From assembly GCF_007990525.1 (NCBI RefSeq), contig NZ_AP019823.1, positions 1,178,001 through 1,242,000 on the forward strand: 64,000 bases of DNA. Reading direction: 5' to 3'. This stretch comes from Leptotrichia hofstadii (GTDB lineage: Bacteria > Fusobacteriota > Fusobacteriia > Fusobacteriales > Leptotrichiaceae). The position numbers and the translations under genes were made by a program. The notes below the pieces were generated by a model. It saw nothing but the letters and a program-made list of their open reading frames with translations. It did no database searches and had not been told where the DNA came from. Position 1 is the first letter of the stretch; every line of letters begins with the position of its first letter. Positions 33,269-42,888 of the stretch are shown here, in pieces.

Positions 33269-35641
33269 ATGCAAAATAAACCATTTATAGCTACAAGAGA
33301 ATTAGTTGTCTTTCCAGGTGTTGTAACTCCGATTTTTATCGGTAGGCAGTCAAGCCTGAAAAGTCTTGAAGAAGCAATAGCAAGATATGACAGTAAACTG
33401 ATTCTTTCAGCACAAAAAGATGCAAATGTAGAAGAGCCAAAATTTCCAGAAGATGTGTATGAAACAGGAGTATTGGTTCATGTAATACAGACTGTAAAAA
33501 TGCCAAACGGAAATGTAAAAGTTCTAGTTGAGGCAAAACATAGGGTTTTAATCAATCAATTTCCAAAAGATGATAAAGGTGTTGTTTATGCTGAATATGA
33601 AGAAATTTTTTCAAAACCAATTGACGAAAGTAAAGCTGAAGCACTAAAACGTAAAGTTATCGATGAATTTTCAAATTATGCACAAAAAACTAATAAAGTG
33701 TTGCCAGATATTATTTACAATATAAAAGAAATTAGTAATATTGACAAAGTTTTTGATTTGATTTGTACGAACTTGATGGTTGCGGTGGAAACGAAACAGG
33801 AGTTGCTTGAAACACTTGATGTAGAAGCAAGAGCGTATAAAATTTTGGGTATTCTTGAGAGAGAAATTGAGATTTTTATGCTTGAGCGTGAAATTGAAAA
33901 TCGTGTAAAGGAACAGATGGCAGAAGTTCAGAAAAACTATTATTTACGTGAAAAAATTAAGGTAATGCGTGAAGAAATGGGTGAAGGAACTGATTCTGAC
34001 GAGGAACTGGAGGAACTTGACCAAAGAGTTAGAGATGCGAAAATTCCTCAGGAACTAAAGGATAAGCTAGTAAAAGAGCTTTCAAGAATGAAGAAAATGC
34101 CAGACTTTTCTGCAGAATCTTCAGTAATAAGAACATATCTTGAGACTGTACTTGAATTGCCGTGGGAAGTTTCTTCAAATGATGAGATTGACATTGAAAA
34201 AGCTGAAAAAATTCTAAATGAGGATCATTACGGACTGGAAGAAGTTAAGGAAAGAATATTGGAATTTTTGGCAATAAAAAAATTAAACAATACATTGAAA
34301 GGTTCAATTATCTGTCTTGTGGGACCTCCAGGTGTAGGGAAAACATCACTTGCACATTCGGTGGCACGTTCAATGAACAGAAAATTCACAAGAATCTCAC
34401 TTGGTGGAGTAAGAGATGAAGCTGAAATTCGTGGACATAGAAGAACTTATGTGGGAGCAATGCCAGGAAGAATTATAAATTCTTTAAAACAGGTTGGCGT
34501 AAATAATCCAGTAATGCTGTTTGATGAAATTGATAAAATGGCTTCTGACTTTAGAGGAGATCCCGCTTCAGCAATGCTGGAAGTTTTAGATCCTGCACAA
34601 AACAACTCGTTTGAAGATCACTATATCGATCATACTTTTGACTTGTCAAACGTATTCTTCATTTGTACAGCAAATGATTTGGGCGGAATTCCAGGACCGC
34701 TTCGTGACAGAATGGAAATTATTTCAATTGAATCGTACACAGAATTTGAAAAATTAAATATTGCAAAAAGATATTTAATACCTCAAACACAAGAAGAAAA
34801 CGGATTAAAGGAATTCAAAATTTCATTTTCTGATAAAGCAGTTATGAAAATTATAAATGAATACACAAGAGAAGCTGGAGTGAGAAATTTACGAAGAGAA
34901 ATTGGTAAATTATTCAGAAAAATAGCAAAAGAAATACTTGTATCAAAATCTAAGAGTAAAAAAATCTCTGTTTCTGAAACAAAAATCAAGAAATATTTAG
35001 GAAATGCAAAATTCAGAGCAGATAAAGTCAAGGAAAAAGAAGGTAAAATTGGTGTTGTCAATGGACTTGCATGGACAGCAGTCGGAGGTACAACTCTAGA
35101 AGTGCAGGCAGTAAAAATGGAAGGAAAAGGTGTACTGCAGCTTACAGGAAAACTAGGAGATGTAATGCAGGAATCAGCCAGAGTGGCTTATTCTTACGTA
35201 CGGCATATAAAAAATGAACTTGGAATCAAGGAAAAATTCAACGAAACAACAGATGTTCATTTACATTTTCCAGAAGGAGCAGTGCCGAAAGACGGGCCAT
35301 CAGCAGGAATTACAATTACAACAGCGATAATTTCAGTATTGACTGATAAGGAAGTTAGGCAGGATGTGGCAATGACTGGAGAGATTACGATTACTGGAGA
35401 GGTTCTGGCAGTTGGCGGAATCAAGGAAAAAGTAATTGGGGCTCACAGGGTTGGTATAAGAGATGTTGTACTTCCTTATGACAATAAAGTTGATACGGAG
35501 GAATTGCCAAAGGAAATTGCAGACCAGATGAAATTCTACTTTGCTAAAACTTATGATGATGTTAAAAAGATTGTTTTTGTGGATAAGAAAAATAAAGAAG
35601 CAAAGAAAAGCAAGGCTGTGAAAAAAACAGCTGGGAAATAA
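33269..35641 (+). CDS. lon: Lon protease (LonA)
   Basis: ATP-dependent serine protease for damaged and regulatory proteins. 790 residues from the ATG at 33269 (AAAGGGG upstream); an ATG 15 bases earlier overlaps the ribosome site. Order: N-terminal LON substrate domain (1-200, PFIATRELVVFPGVVTPIFI), coiled coil, AAA+ module with Walker A GPPGVGKTS (about 351) and Walker B VMLFDEIDKMA, and a protease domain with the catalytic Ser in PKDGPSAGITI (about 679) and the Lys downstream in GGIKEKVIGAHRVGI. The C-terminal Lys-rich tail is a local extension. A bidirectional terminator separates it from the minus-strand PTS operon. Confidence 0.97.
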   Translation: MQNKPFIATRELVVFPGVVTPIFIGRQSSLKSLEEAIARYDSKLILSAQKDANVEEPKFPEDVYETGVLVHVIQTVKMPNGNVKVLVEAKHRVLINQFPKDDKGVVYAEYEEIFSKPIDESKAEALKRKVIDEFSNYAQKTNKVLPDIIYNIKEISNIDKVFDLICTNLMVAVETKQELLETLDVEARAYKILGILEREIEIFMLEREIENRVKEQMAEVQKNYYLREKIKVMREEMGEGTDSDEELEELDQRVRDAKIPQELKDKLVKELSRMKKMPDFSAESSVIRTYLETVLELPWEVSSNDEIDIEKAEKILNEDHYGLEEVKERILEFLAIKKLNNTLKGSIICLVGPPGVGKTSLAHSVARSMNRKFTRISLGGVRDEAEIRGHRRTYVGAMPGRIINSLKQVGVNNPVMLFDEIDKMASDFRGDPASAMLEVLDPAQNNSFEDHYIDHTFDLSNVFFICTANDLGGIPGPLRDRMEIISIESYTEFEKLNIAKRYLIPQTQEENGLKEFKISFSDKAVMKIINEYTREAGVRNLRREIGKLFRKIAKEILVSKSKSKKISVSETKIKKYLGNAKFRADKVKEKEGKIGVVNGLAWTAVGGTTLEVQAVKMEGKGVLQLTGKLGDVMQESARVAYSYVRHIKNELGIKEKFNETTDVHLHFPEGAVPKDGPSAGITITTAIISVLTDKEVRQDVAMTGEITITGEVLAVGGIKEKVIGAHRVGIRDVVLPYDNKVDTEELPKEIADQMKFYFAKTYDDVKKIVFVDKKNKEAKKSKAVKKTAGK

Positions 35642-35662
35642 CATAAAAGCATATAAAAAAAT

Positions 35663-35707
35663 AAATTGTGTAAACTCATGAATATTTGAATTTACACAAT
35701 TTTTATT
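35663..35707. terminator. Bidirectional terminator between lon and the PTS operon
   Basis: A 12-bp stem AAATTGTGTAAA / TTTACACAATTT with a 16-base loop has T-runs on both strands. It ends lon from the left and the minus-strand MurNAc operon from the right. Confidence 0.88.
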
Positions 35708-35720
35708 TATAATTTTTTTC

Positions 35721-37136
35721 TCATTTTCCATACATTTCTTCTATCTTTTCGTTGTCAATTCCAAAGAAATAAGTTAGGATAAATCCTCCTGCATACGCTC
35801 CTAGCATTGCGATTATAAAGTAAATCCAAGTTCCCGGAACAGCAATAAGAAGTCCGAATAAGCCTGAGACACCTTGAGAAATTGTTCCTAAATGGAATAG
35901 AACTGCAAGAACTCCACCAATCCCAGATCCTAGACAGGCTGTAATAAACGGTTTTCCTAATGGCAAAGTTACAGCGTACATTAATGGCTCGCCAATTCCA
36001 AGTATTCCAACTGGAATAGAATCTCTTACCATATTTTTAAGCCTTTGATTCTTAGTTTTTATATAAATTGCAATTCCTGCGCCAACCTGTCCTCCGCCTG
36101 CCATCATAAGTATAGGAAGCAAATAATTGACTCCTTTTGTAGGTCCTGCTGGATCATTAAGTAAAGTGTGTATAGGAGTTAAGGCCTGATGCAATCCAAC
36201 TGAAACTAAAGGAAGAAATCCAGCTGCCAGTATATATCCTCCTAATATTCCTAATTTCTTGTATGCGAAATCAAGAATAGCGAATATAAAGCCTGTTACA
36301 ACTGTTCCTAAAGGCTGAATTATTATTAAGGCTATAAATATGCCTATGATTAAAGTTAAAAGTGGGGTAAAGAAGGTATCAAGCATTTCAGGAACTATCT
36401 TTCTTACTTTTTTTTCCAGATAAGCAATTATTATGCCCATAAATAATGATGCAAGCAGTCCTCCCATTCCAGGTGCAAAAGGCTTACCTGTAAAAGGAAG
36501 TATAACTGCGCTCTTGTCTTCTGCTTTAAGAAGTAAAGGCAAGGCTGGATTTGTGATAAATATTGACCCCATAATTCCACCAAGCACTGCAGTTCCCCCA
36601 AATTCTTTTGCCGCATTCATTCCTACATAAATTGCAAGATATCCAAACATAACAAATCCGATACTTCTTATCGCGGCAAACCACCATACTGTATTATAAG
36701 CATTTTTTGCTGCAACATTTATTACATTTGTAAGTCCCATTATTAATCCCGCTGAAATTATTCCAGGCAGTAAAGGAACAAATATGTTTGCAATTTTTTG
36801 AAGAAATCGTTGGACAGGACCATTATATTTTTGTTTATTTGCTTTCTTATTTTCACTTGCTACATCCTTTACGTTGCTGTCTGAAAATCCTAGAGCAATA
36901 CCGCTAAGCTTTGAAAATTCATCTCCTACTGCATTTACTTTTCCAGGCCCTAGTATTATTTGTAAAGTTTCAGCATTTACTACGTTCAGTACGCCATCAA
37001 CTTTTTTTAACTTTTCTAAATCTACTTCATTTTTAACTTTAACTCTAAGTCTTGTCATGCAGACTGCGTTTGAAGCAATGTTTTCCTTGCCTCCTAAAAT
37101 TTCATAAATTTCCTTTGCTGTTTTTTTGGCATCCAT
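35721..37136 (-). CDS. PTS system N-acetylmuramic-acid-type EIIBC component
   Basis: Imports and phosphorylates a sugar, probably MurNAc to MurNAc-6-P. 471 residues from the ATG at 37136 (AAAGGAG 9 bases upstream). N-terminal EIIB about 1-80 with phospho-acceptor Cys26 in ASNAVCMTRLRVKVKN, a linker, then a membrane EIIC of the glucose/sucrose type of about ten helices. The EIIC motif GIGEPLMYAVTLPLGKPF is conserved. There is no EIIA domain, so phosphate must come from another EIIA, as for MurP of E. coli. It is the last gene of an operon containing murQ and mupG; the substrate is inferred from that. Confidence 0.82.
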   Translation of the reverse strand: MDAKKTAKEIYEILGGKENIASNAVCMTRLRVKVKNEVDLEKLKKVDGVLNVVNAETLQIILGPGKVNAVGDEFSKLSGIALGFSDSNVKDVASENKKANKQKYNGPVQRFLQKIANIFVPLLPGIISAGLIMGLTNVINVAAKNAYNTVWWFAAIRSIGFVMFGYLAIYVGMNAAKEFGGTAVLGGIMGSIFITNPALPLLLKAEDKSAVILPFTGKPFAPGMGGLLASLFMGIIIAYLEKKVRKIVPEMLDTFFTPLLTLIIGIFIALIIIQPLGTVVTGFIFAILDFAYKKLGILGGYILAAGFLPLVSVGLHQALTPIHTLLNDPAGPTKGVNYLLPILMMAGGGQVGAGIAIYIKTKNQRLKNMVRDSIPVGILGIGEPLMYAVTLPLGKPFITACLGSGIGGVLAVLFHLGTISQGVSGLFGLLIAVPGTWIYFIIAMLGAYAGGFILTYFFGIDNEKIEEMYGK

Positions 37137-37218
37137 AATGCTCATCTCCTTTGTAAGTTGAAGTTTCAAAATCTTTTAATTGAATAGTTAAAGATAAAGC
37201 TGTTAGATAGAGGCATTT

Positions 37219-38310
37219 TTATTTTTTTACAAAAGAAAATTTTTGCCAAGACTTGATGTAATCAATTAAAAATATTTCTTCATCAGCTATTTTTCCAACA
37301 ACATTTGACTTTCCAGTATTTTTCATTTCTGTTTTTGCAATCAAAAGTTCACCTGTGTAATGTCCAAATTCGCTGCTTTCAATAATTACATCTCCTTTTC
37401 TTATTGTTTCAGGAGCGTTAAAAATTTTGAAGTTATGTCCTTTGTACTTAACACGGCTATTTGTGGAACGGATTAGATTTTCGGAAATATCACCTCTGTT
37501 AAAGTGAAGTTCATCAAAAATTATTTTTTGCTCTATTTCAGGAACATCTTTTTCCAGCTCGATTGAAAAACTTACCATATCTTTACGCACTTTTTTAAAT
37601 TTTTCTAATTCTTCATCAGTTGGATAGCAGTTTGAAATAATTATATCGTCAATTGTTTCTAGTGCGACAAAATGTTTGAACTGAACTATCAATGGTAAAT
37701 TACGATGCATTTCCAAAGTTGGTAATCCTTGCGTTACTGGCTTAGGACCAAAACTGTTTTTAGCTTGTGAAGTTATAAATGCCGCTGTTCGTAATCCATA
37801 TTTTGCAAAATTTTCTGTACATTTTTTGAAAAATTCCAAGCCTAATCCTGTGTGGATATGAGGATAAAAGTTATGGCATCCTATTAGATTATTTTTATTT
37901 GGGCAGTAATCCATAATTGTATCGATATAATGAGTATCGTTGCTCATATTTACCTCAATTTTTAAATTTTCCTTATTAAATGTCATAATGCTTTCCTGCA
38001 ATCCAGTAAATCCAATATCAAGCCTGATTCCATCAGCTCCTATTTCCTTAAAGAAAGTTAAATCATCATAACTGATTTCCAAATCATCAAAAACTTTTGG
38101 ATTTACATCCAGGATAATCTCAAAGCCTTTTTCCTTGGCATAATAATTTACTTTTTTAAATTTTTTTAAAATTATTTCCTTATTCTCCGTAGAAGAGAGC
38201 AGACAACTGAATATTCGGCTAAAGCCAGCTTCAAAAGATTTGTCAATATAATTTAGCAATTCTTCTTCAGTTGTCTTTTCAGGATAAATTGAAATTCCTA
38301 ATCTTCTCAT
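37219..38310 (-). CDS. mupG: MupG-type 6-phospho-N-acetylmuramidase (DUF871)
   Basis: 363 residues with a TIM-barrel N-terminal domain (LGISIYPEKTTEEELLNYID, GADGIRLDIGFTG, NNLIGCHNFYPHIHTGLG) and a C-terminal beta domain (RGDISENLIRSTNSRVKY). This is the DUF871 family; the characterised member, S. aureus MupG, hydrolyses MurNAc-6-P-GlcNAc inside the cell. Location between murQ and a MurNAc-type EIIBC supports the same role: a disaccharide from the cell wall is imported as the 6-phosphate and split before MurQ removes lactate. The start has AGGGAAAT upstream. It is predicted cytoplasmic. Confidence 0.85.
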   Translation of the reverse strand: MRRLGISIYPEKTTEEELLNYIDKSFEAGFSRIFSCLLSSTENKEIILKKFKKVNYYAKEKGFEIILDVNPKVFDDLEISYDDLTFFKEIGADGIRLDIGFTGLQESIMTFNKENLKIEVNMSNDTHYIDTIMDYCPNKNNLIGCHNFYPHIHTGLGLEFFKKCTENFAKYGLRTAAFITSQAKNSFGPKPVTQGLPTLEMHRNLPLIVQFKHFVALETIDDIIISNCYPTDEELEKFKKVRKDMVSFSIELEKDVPEIEQKIIFDELHFNRGDISENLIRSTNSRVKYKGHNFKIFNAPETIRKGDVIIESSEFGHYTGELLIAKTEMKNTGKSNVVGKIADEEIFLIDYIKSWQKFSFVKK

Positions 38311-38332
38311 TTTGTACTATTTCCCTTCTTTT

Positions 38333-39676
38333 TTATTCTTGTGTTTCAGCGTGTTCTTCTGCCAACAATTTTTTCTCGTAGGCTGTAAAGAAAGGATAGT
38401 AAATTGCAATGGAAATTATAATTAGAAGTATGTTTAAAATCACAGCTCTGTAATCTCCATTTGTTGCTAAAAATGCTCCTATTGGCCCAGGAAGAGTCCA
38501 AGGCGGTGTTGAAGTTACACGGTTTACCAGTCCTGCTACCATTGCAAAATAAGCGATTGAGGCATTAACGATTGGAACAATTATAAAAGGTGGCAACAAT
38601 GTAGGATTCAATACGATTGGAGCTCCAAAAATAATTGGTTCGTTTATGTTGAATATTGAAGGAAGGATTGCTGCTTTTCCTAGAGTCTTACCGTAAGTTG
38701 ATTTTGATTTAAGCAGTAGCAATAGTGCAAATCCTATTGTCGTTCCTGAACCGCCAATCCAGATAAACCATTGGTATAAAGGTTCTGCCGCAATATGAGG
38801 AATATTTTGTCCGTTTGCTAGAGCTGTGGCATTTTGTTCAAGAAGCATAAGCCATAATGGACGTACAACTGAGCCAACGATTGAATCGCCGTGAATTCCA
38901 AAGCTCCAGAAAAACGTAATCATAAATACGATAAGTATTACAGAAAACCATGAATCACTAAATTTCAGAACGGGTTTTATAATTGAGCCAATTATGTCGT
39001 GTAAATCGATATTTAGCCAGTAAGTTAAGATTGTCAATGTGAAAATGATTATTGCTGCTGGAGTAAGCGCTTCAAATGAACGTGCAACTGATTCTGGCAC
39101 AGCTTCAGGCATTTTTATTCTAAATCCAGTTGTTGTAGTCATTCTATATACTTCAACTGCAAATATTGCTGCTATAATTCCTACAAACAAACCTGCAGAG
39201 CCTAATCTTGACATTTGCAGGGCATACCCAATATCTTCCTGAATAATTTGAGAGCCTTTTGTACCCTCTTCAACAATAATTTGTACTGCTTTTCCGCCGA
39301 TAGTTTGATTTATCGCTTCAATCGGATTAATCATTTTAGGCATAATTGTAAGCAAAAATGCACAGACTGACAGTATTGCCCCTGTAATTCCATCTAATTT
39401 ATACGATTTTGCAAGACTGTAACCGATTCCCATAACTGCGTAAAGTCCCATTATGAACATTGTCATACGGTAGGGCAGTAGCATTTGTACTGCATGTTTT
39501 TTTGCTAAAACTGAGATTGCCCATTCTTTTGGAAAAGGTGGGAACGCCAAAATTAAAAATATTGATCCGACAATGATTAGAGGCAATGTGGAAACTATAC
39601 CGTCCCGTATTGCCCTTAAATGTCTTTGTTCTGATATTTTTGCCATTTTTATTGAAAGTTGTTCTAAAACTGCCAT
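38333..39676 (-). CDS. PTS EIIC, lactose/cellobiose family
   Basis: Membrane channel component, 447 residues and about ten hydrophobic helices. The family-typical N-terminus (KMAKISEQRHLRAIRDGIVS) and the conserved NINEPIIFGAPIVLNP motif, which forms the sugar site, are present. A mid-protein loop carries FSFGIHGDS-like sequence (FFWSFGIHGDSIVGSVV). With the following EIIB and EIIA genes it makes a complete split permease. The substrate is a beta-linked disaccharide by family; in this operon it may be cellobiose/chitobiose-like or GlcNAc-MurNAc. Confidence 0.9.
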   Translation of the reverse strand: MAVLEQLSIKMAKISEQRHLRAIRDGIVSTLPLIIVGSIFLILAFPPFPKEWAISVLAKKHAVQMLLPYRMTMFIMGLYAVMGIGYSLAKSYKLDGITGAILSVCAFLLTIMPKMINPIEAINQTIGGKAVQIIVEEGTKGSQIIQEDIGYALQMSRLGSAGLFVGIIAAIFAVEVYRMTTTTGFRIKMPEAVPESVARSFEALTPAAIIIFTLTILTYWLNIDLHDIIGSIIKPVLKFSDSWFSVILIVFMITFFWSFGIHGDSIVGSVVRPLWLMLLEQNATALANGQNIPHIAAEPLYQWFIWIGGSGTTIGFALLLLLKSKSTYGKTLGKAAILPSIFNINEPIIFGAPIVLNPTLLPPFIIVPIVNASIAYFAMVAGLVNRVTSTPPWTLPGPIGAFLATNGDYRAVILNILLIIISIAIYYPFFTAYEKKLLAEEHAETQE

Positions 39677-39734
39677 AATTCTGCTTCCTTTCCTGTTACG
39701 ATATTGTTTTTGTGAATTGTTAAGATATTAAAAT

Positions 39735-40046
39735 TTATTTATTTTGTGTTAATTCCTGAATCTGTTTTAATAGTTTTGGACCTCCGAGTGGGCTATACCC
39801 TTGCGGCGTAATCATTGCACACGGCACACCTGCATCTTTTGCCTGAGCGTTTAATGTGTCAAATCTGTGTCTTATTTGAGGAGCAACCATTGCCACGTCA
39901 TATCCATTTTTTACTTCTTCTTCAAATTGCTGCGTACTCACAGCCTTCACTTCAATTTCTACGCCTTTTGCATTTGCTTCTTTTTCAAGAGCCTTTACTG
40001 CCACAGCACTAGACATTCCTAGTGAACATACAAATAATACTTTCAT
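39735..40046 (-). CDS. PTS EIIB, lactose/cellobiose family
   Basis: A 103-residue soluble phosphocarrier. Phospho-acceptor Cys7 is in KVLFVCSLGMSSAV, the P-loop that defines the family. The remaining Rossmann-like fold shows VAMVAPQIRHRFDTL. The ribosome site AGGAGGAT precedes the ATG. It passes phosphate from the EIIA at 40127 to the sugar in the EIIC at 38333. Confidence 0.93.
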   Translation of the reverse strand: MKVLFVCSLGMSSAVAVKALEKEANAKGVEIEVKAVSTQQFEEEVKNGYDVAMVAPQIRHRFDTLNAQAKDAGVPCAMITPQGYSPLGGPKLLKQIQELTQNK

Positions 40047-40126
40047 AAAATCCTCCTAATTTTTTATTTTTTAAATTTTTATAACTTTTGTGTTACCTCT
40101 GCTTAAAAATAGTATCAGTTTTATTT

Positions 40127-40462
40127 CTAAATCTGTAACTTTTCAAGTTTATCAATTCTTCTATACATTTTTATCATGCCTTCAATTAATGTTTTTGCCT
40201 CGATTGCTGTCATCAAATGGTCCTGCGAGTGAACGAATAAGACTGAAGGTGTAATACCTTTCCCATTTACTTCCGCCTGAATTATTTCCGTCTGGACATT
40301 GTGAGCGGATAACAGAGCCTCATCAGCTTCTTTCAATAAATTTTCAGCCTTTTCAAAATTCCCTTTTTCTGCCTCGCTTAACGCTTCATAAGCCATTCCT
40401 TTTGCCATTCCGGCACTATTTACAATTTCAAAGACGACTAATTCCATTTGTTCCTTGTCCAT
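40127..40462 (-). CDS. PTS EIIA, lactose/cellobiose family
   Basis: A 111-residue all-helical trimeric phosphocarrier. The active His is His78 in SVLFVHSQDHLMTA, with the second conserved His82. The start at 40462 has GGAGG 13 bases upstream, inside the end of the preceding gene. The ATG at 40447 has AAGGAA directly upstream and could be used instead, shortening the protein by five residues. Only 6 bases separate it from the GH4 gene. Confidence 0.93.
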   Translation of the reverse strand: MDKEQMELVVFEIVNSAGMAKGMAYEALSEAEKGNFEKAENLLKEADEALLSAHNVQTEIIQAEVNGKGITPSVLFVHSQDHLMTAIEAKTLIEGMIKMYRRIDKLEKLQI

Positions 40463-40468
40463 AATTTC

Positions 40469-41830
40469 TTATTTTCCTCCTTTTTGATATTTTTCTCTGT
40501 TTTCATAATAATCCTTAAACTGTGGCAAATATTTTTCGTGTGCATCTAGAAGTTCATTCAAAACCTTTCTTCCAATTGTAGTTCCAGGAATTAATGGATT
40601 TGTAGTGAAAGCCTGCAATGCGGTGTAATAATTTCCTGTAACAGCCGCTTCCACAGTAAGTTCTTCCATTGCCTTCATTAGCTGAATATATCCTCTCTGC
40701 CCAGCATTTGGAAATTTACCAAATGTTATAGGTTTAGGCCCGCTTGCTGTAATGTATGAGGAAATTTCAACTGCCGAATTATATGGTAAATCTGCAATAG
40801 CTCCTTTGTTTCTAGTATTCACAGCCATTATTATGCCTTTATCGTTATAAATCGCACTAATCAATTCACAGGCTGCATCAGAGTAATAAGCGCCACCTCT
40901 TTGTTCAAGCTGTTTAGGTTTTTCCTTCAAATTTACATCCTTATAAAGTTCAAAAAGTTCTGCTTCAACTCTTTTAACAATTTCCCCTCTTGTTCCATTC
41001 TCCTTATATGATTTCAACCCTTCAGCCAGCATTTCATCCTGTAAGTAATAATATCTATGATAGTCACAAGGCAGCATTCCCAAATTTTTTATCTGATCAT
41101 AATCATAATTTATGCTTACAATATTTTTTACACCAAGATTTTCCTTATCCTGTCTTTTATCCCATAAATCTGCTGTAAGCTCATTTCCTTTCTTGTCCCA
41201 TACCTTGTACCAGACAAAGTGATTCAGCCCTGCAAATTGGAATTTAAACTCGCTAATATCTTTTTCATAAAGGCTTGCACAATCCATCTGAGTATGTACA
41301 GGAATATTGCAAAGTCCGACAACTTTTTCAAAATTTCCATAATTTAGTACAGCTTCTGTTACGATTCCAGCTGGATTTGTAAAGTTAATAAGCCAGGCAT
41401 CTGGAGCAAGTTCCTTTATATCATTCACAATATCAAGTATCACAGGAATTGTACGAAATGCCTTGAACATCCCCCCAGCACCATTTGTTTCCTGTCCTAG
41501 AAGTCCGTTTTCAAATGGTATTCTTTCATCCTTAATTCTCGCATCAAGAAGCCCCACACGAAACTGAGTCGTTACAAAGTCTGCATCCTTTATGGCTTCC
41601 CTTCTATCCAGCGTCAAATAAACCTTGCAGTCAATACCAGCCTTTTCCACCATTCTTTTAGCCAAATTTCCAACTATTTCTAATTTTTCTTTCCCTTCCT
41701 CAATATCAACCAGCCATATTTCCCTTACTGGCAATTCCTTTATCCTTTTAATGAATCCTTCTATCAGTTCAGGAGTATAGCTGGAGCCTCCACCAATTGT
41801 TACAATTTTAATTCCGTCTTTTTTTCCCAT
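40469..41830 (-). CDS. Family GH4 6-phospho-beta-glucosidase-like enzyme
   Basis: NAD+- and Mn2+-dependent hydrolase of phosphorylated disaccharides. 453 residues from the ATG at 41830 (AGAAAGGA 9 bases upstream); an earlier in-frame start would overlap murQ and lacks a site. The NAD-binding GGGSSYTPELIEG opens the protein. The metal-binding VVGLCNIPVHTQMD has the Cys-Asn-Ile-Pro form typical of 6-phospho-beta-glucosidases rather than the alpha-specific enzymes, and GLNHFVWYKV supplies the metal His. Its partner is the EIIABC encoded next. Whether it acts on cellobiose-6-P or an amino-sugar disaccharide cannot be told from sequence. Confidence 0.88.
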   Translation of the reverse strand: MGKKDGIKIVTIGGGSSYTPELIEGFIKRIKELPVREIWLVDIEEGKEKLEIVGNLAKRMVEKAGIDCKVYLTLDRREAIKDADFVTTQFRVGLLDARIKDERIPFENGLLGQETNGAGGMFKAFRTIPVILDIVNDIKELAPDAWLINFTNPAGIVTEAVLNYGNFEKVVGLCNIPVHTQMDCASLYEKDISEFKFQFAGLNHFVWYKVWDKKGNELTADLWDKRQDKENLGVKNIVSINYDYDQIKNLGMLPCDYHRYYYLQDEMLAEGLKSYKENGTRGEIVKRVEAELFELYKDVNLKEKPKQLEQRGGAYYSDAACELISAIYNDKGIIMAVNTRNKGAIADLPYNSAVEISSYITASGPKPITFGKFPNAGQRGYIQLMKAMEELTVEAAVTGNYYTALQAFTTNPLIPGTTIGRKVLNELLDAHEKYLPQFKDYYENREKYQKGGK

Positions 41831-41852
41831 TTTTTCAATCCTTTCTAAATTG

Positions 41853-42767
41853 CTAAATATTTTTTTCAGAATATTCATGTATTAATTTTGCTACATTATT
41901 ATCGTATTGTTTTAATTTTTCCGTTGCCATATCTCTATCAATATCCAAAAGTATCATAGTAATAGCTGTTTTTACATCATTTCCGGCTTTTTCCAAAACA
42001 GAACTTGCAATTTCATAATCAGTCCCAGTAGTTTTCATTATTATTCTTTTCGCCCGCTCAACCAGTTTCTGATTGGAAGTTTTTACATCCACCATGTAGC
42101 CTGAAAATACTTTTCCCAGCTTTATCATAATTGCTGTGGAAATCATATTAAGTATCATTTTCTGTGCTGTTCCAGACTTCATTCTGGTAGAGCCTGTCAC
42201 AATTTCAGCACCAACAGGGACTTCTATCGGATATTGGCTGACTTTGGATAAATCCGAATTTTTGGAGCAAGTTATACTTCCCGTAACTGCACCAATGCTG
42301 TTTGCATATTCTATTGCCCCTAAAACATAGGGAGTTCTGCCAGAAGCGGCAAGCCCAATAACTGCATCATTTTCTGTAAGATTAATATTTAGCAAATCCT
42401 GTTTTCCCAGTTCTGGCTTATCTTCAGCATTTTCCTTAGCCTTGAATATCGCTTCATTTCCACCGGCAATTATTCCTTGAACTTTCTCAAAGGAAACCCC
42501 ATAAGTAGGAGGGCATTCTGAAGCGTCAAGAATTCCAAGCCTTCCCGATGTTCCTGCACCAATATATATAATTCTTGTTTCTTTTTTATATTTTGACAAT
42601 ATGGCATCTATCAGCCGTGAAATGCTCTCTAATTCTTTTTCCACGCAAAACGCCACTTTCTTGTCTTCCTCATTTATCCTTCTCACAATCTCAAGGCTAT
42701 CCTGCAGTTCAATATCCTTGCTGTTTGAATTATTTTCTTCAGTAGACAATTTTTCAAGTTCAACCAT
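41853..42767 (-). CDS. murQ: N-acetylmuramic acid 6-phosphate etherase
   Basis: Cleaves the D-lactyl ether of MurNAc-6-P to give GlcNAc-6-P and lactate. 304 residues with a SIS fold: IIYIGAGTSGRLGILDASEC (hallmark), CPPTYGVSFEKVQGIIAGG, AVIGLAASGRTPYVLGA with the sugar-phosphate site, and EIVTGSTRMKSGTAQKMILN. The C-terminal helical part has DIDRDMATEKLKQYDNNVAK. It is the first gene of the minus-strand operon. A regulator (MurR type) is not present in the window. Confidence 0.96.
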   Translation of the reverse strand: MVELEKLSTEENNSNSKDIELQDSLEIVRRINEEDKKVAFCVEKELESISRLIDAILSKYKKETRIIYIGAGTSGRLGILDASECPPTYGVSFEKVQGIIAGGNEAIFKAKENAEDKPELGKQDLLNINLTENDAVIGLAASGRTPYVLGAIEYANSIGAVTGSITCSKNSDLSKVSQYPIEVPVGAEIVTGSTRMKSGTAQKMILNMISTAIMIKLGKVFSGYMVDVKTSNQKLVERAKRIIMKTTGTDYEIASSVLEKAGNDVKTAITMILLDIDRDMATEKLKQYDNNVAKLIHEYSEKNI

Positions 42768-42810
42768 TATTTATCACTTCCTCTAAGTCAGTTTTAAATT
42801 TGTTTGTTAT

Positions 42811-42824
42811 GTTATAATTATAAC
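42811..42824 (-). promoter_or_regulatory. Palindrome over the murQ -10 region
   Basis: GTTATAATTATAAC is a perfect 14-bp palindrome that contains a TATAAT on the minus strand, 43 bases before murQ. No convincing -35 is present. It may be a repressor operator for the MurNAc operon. Confidence 0.45.
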
Positions 42825-42888
42825 TCGATTTTTATTAAATGGAAGTCTATTTTTAAATTTATCTGAAAAATTTGTTTAAAAGAGAGAA

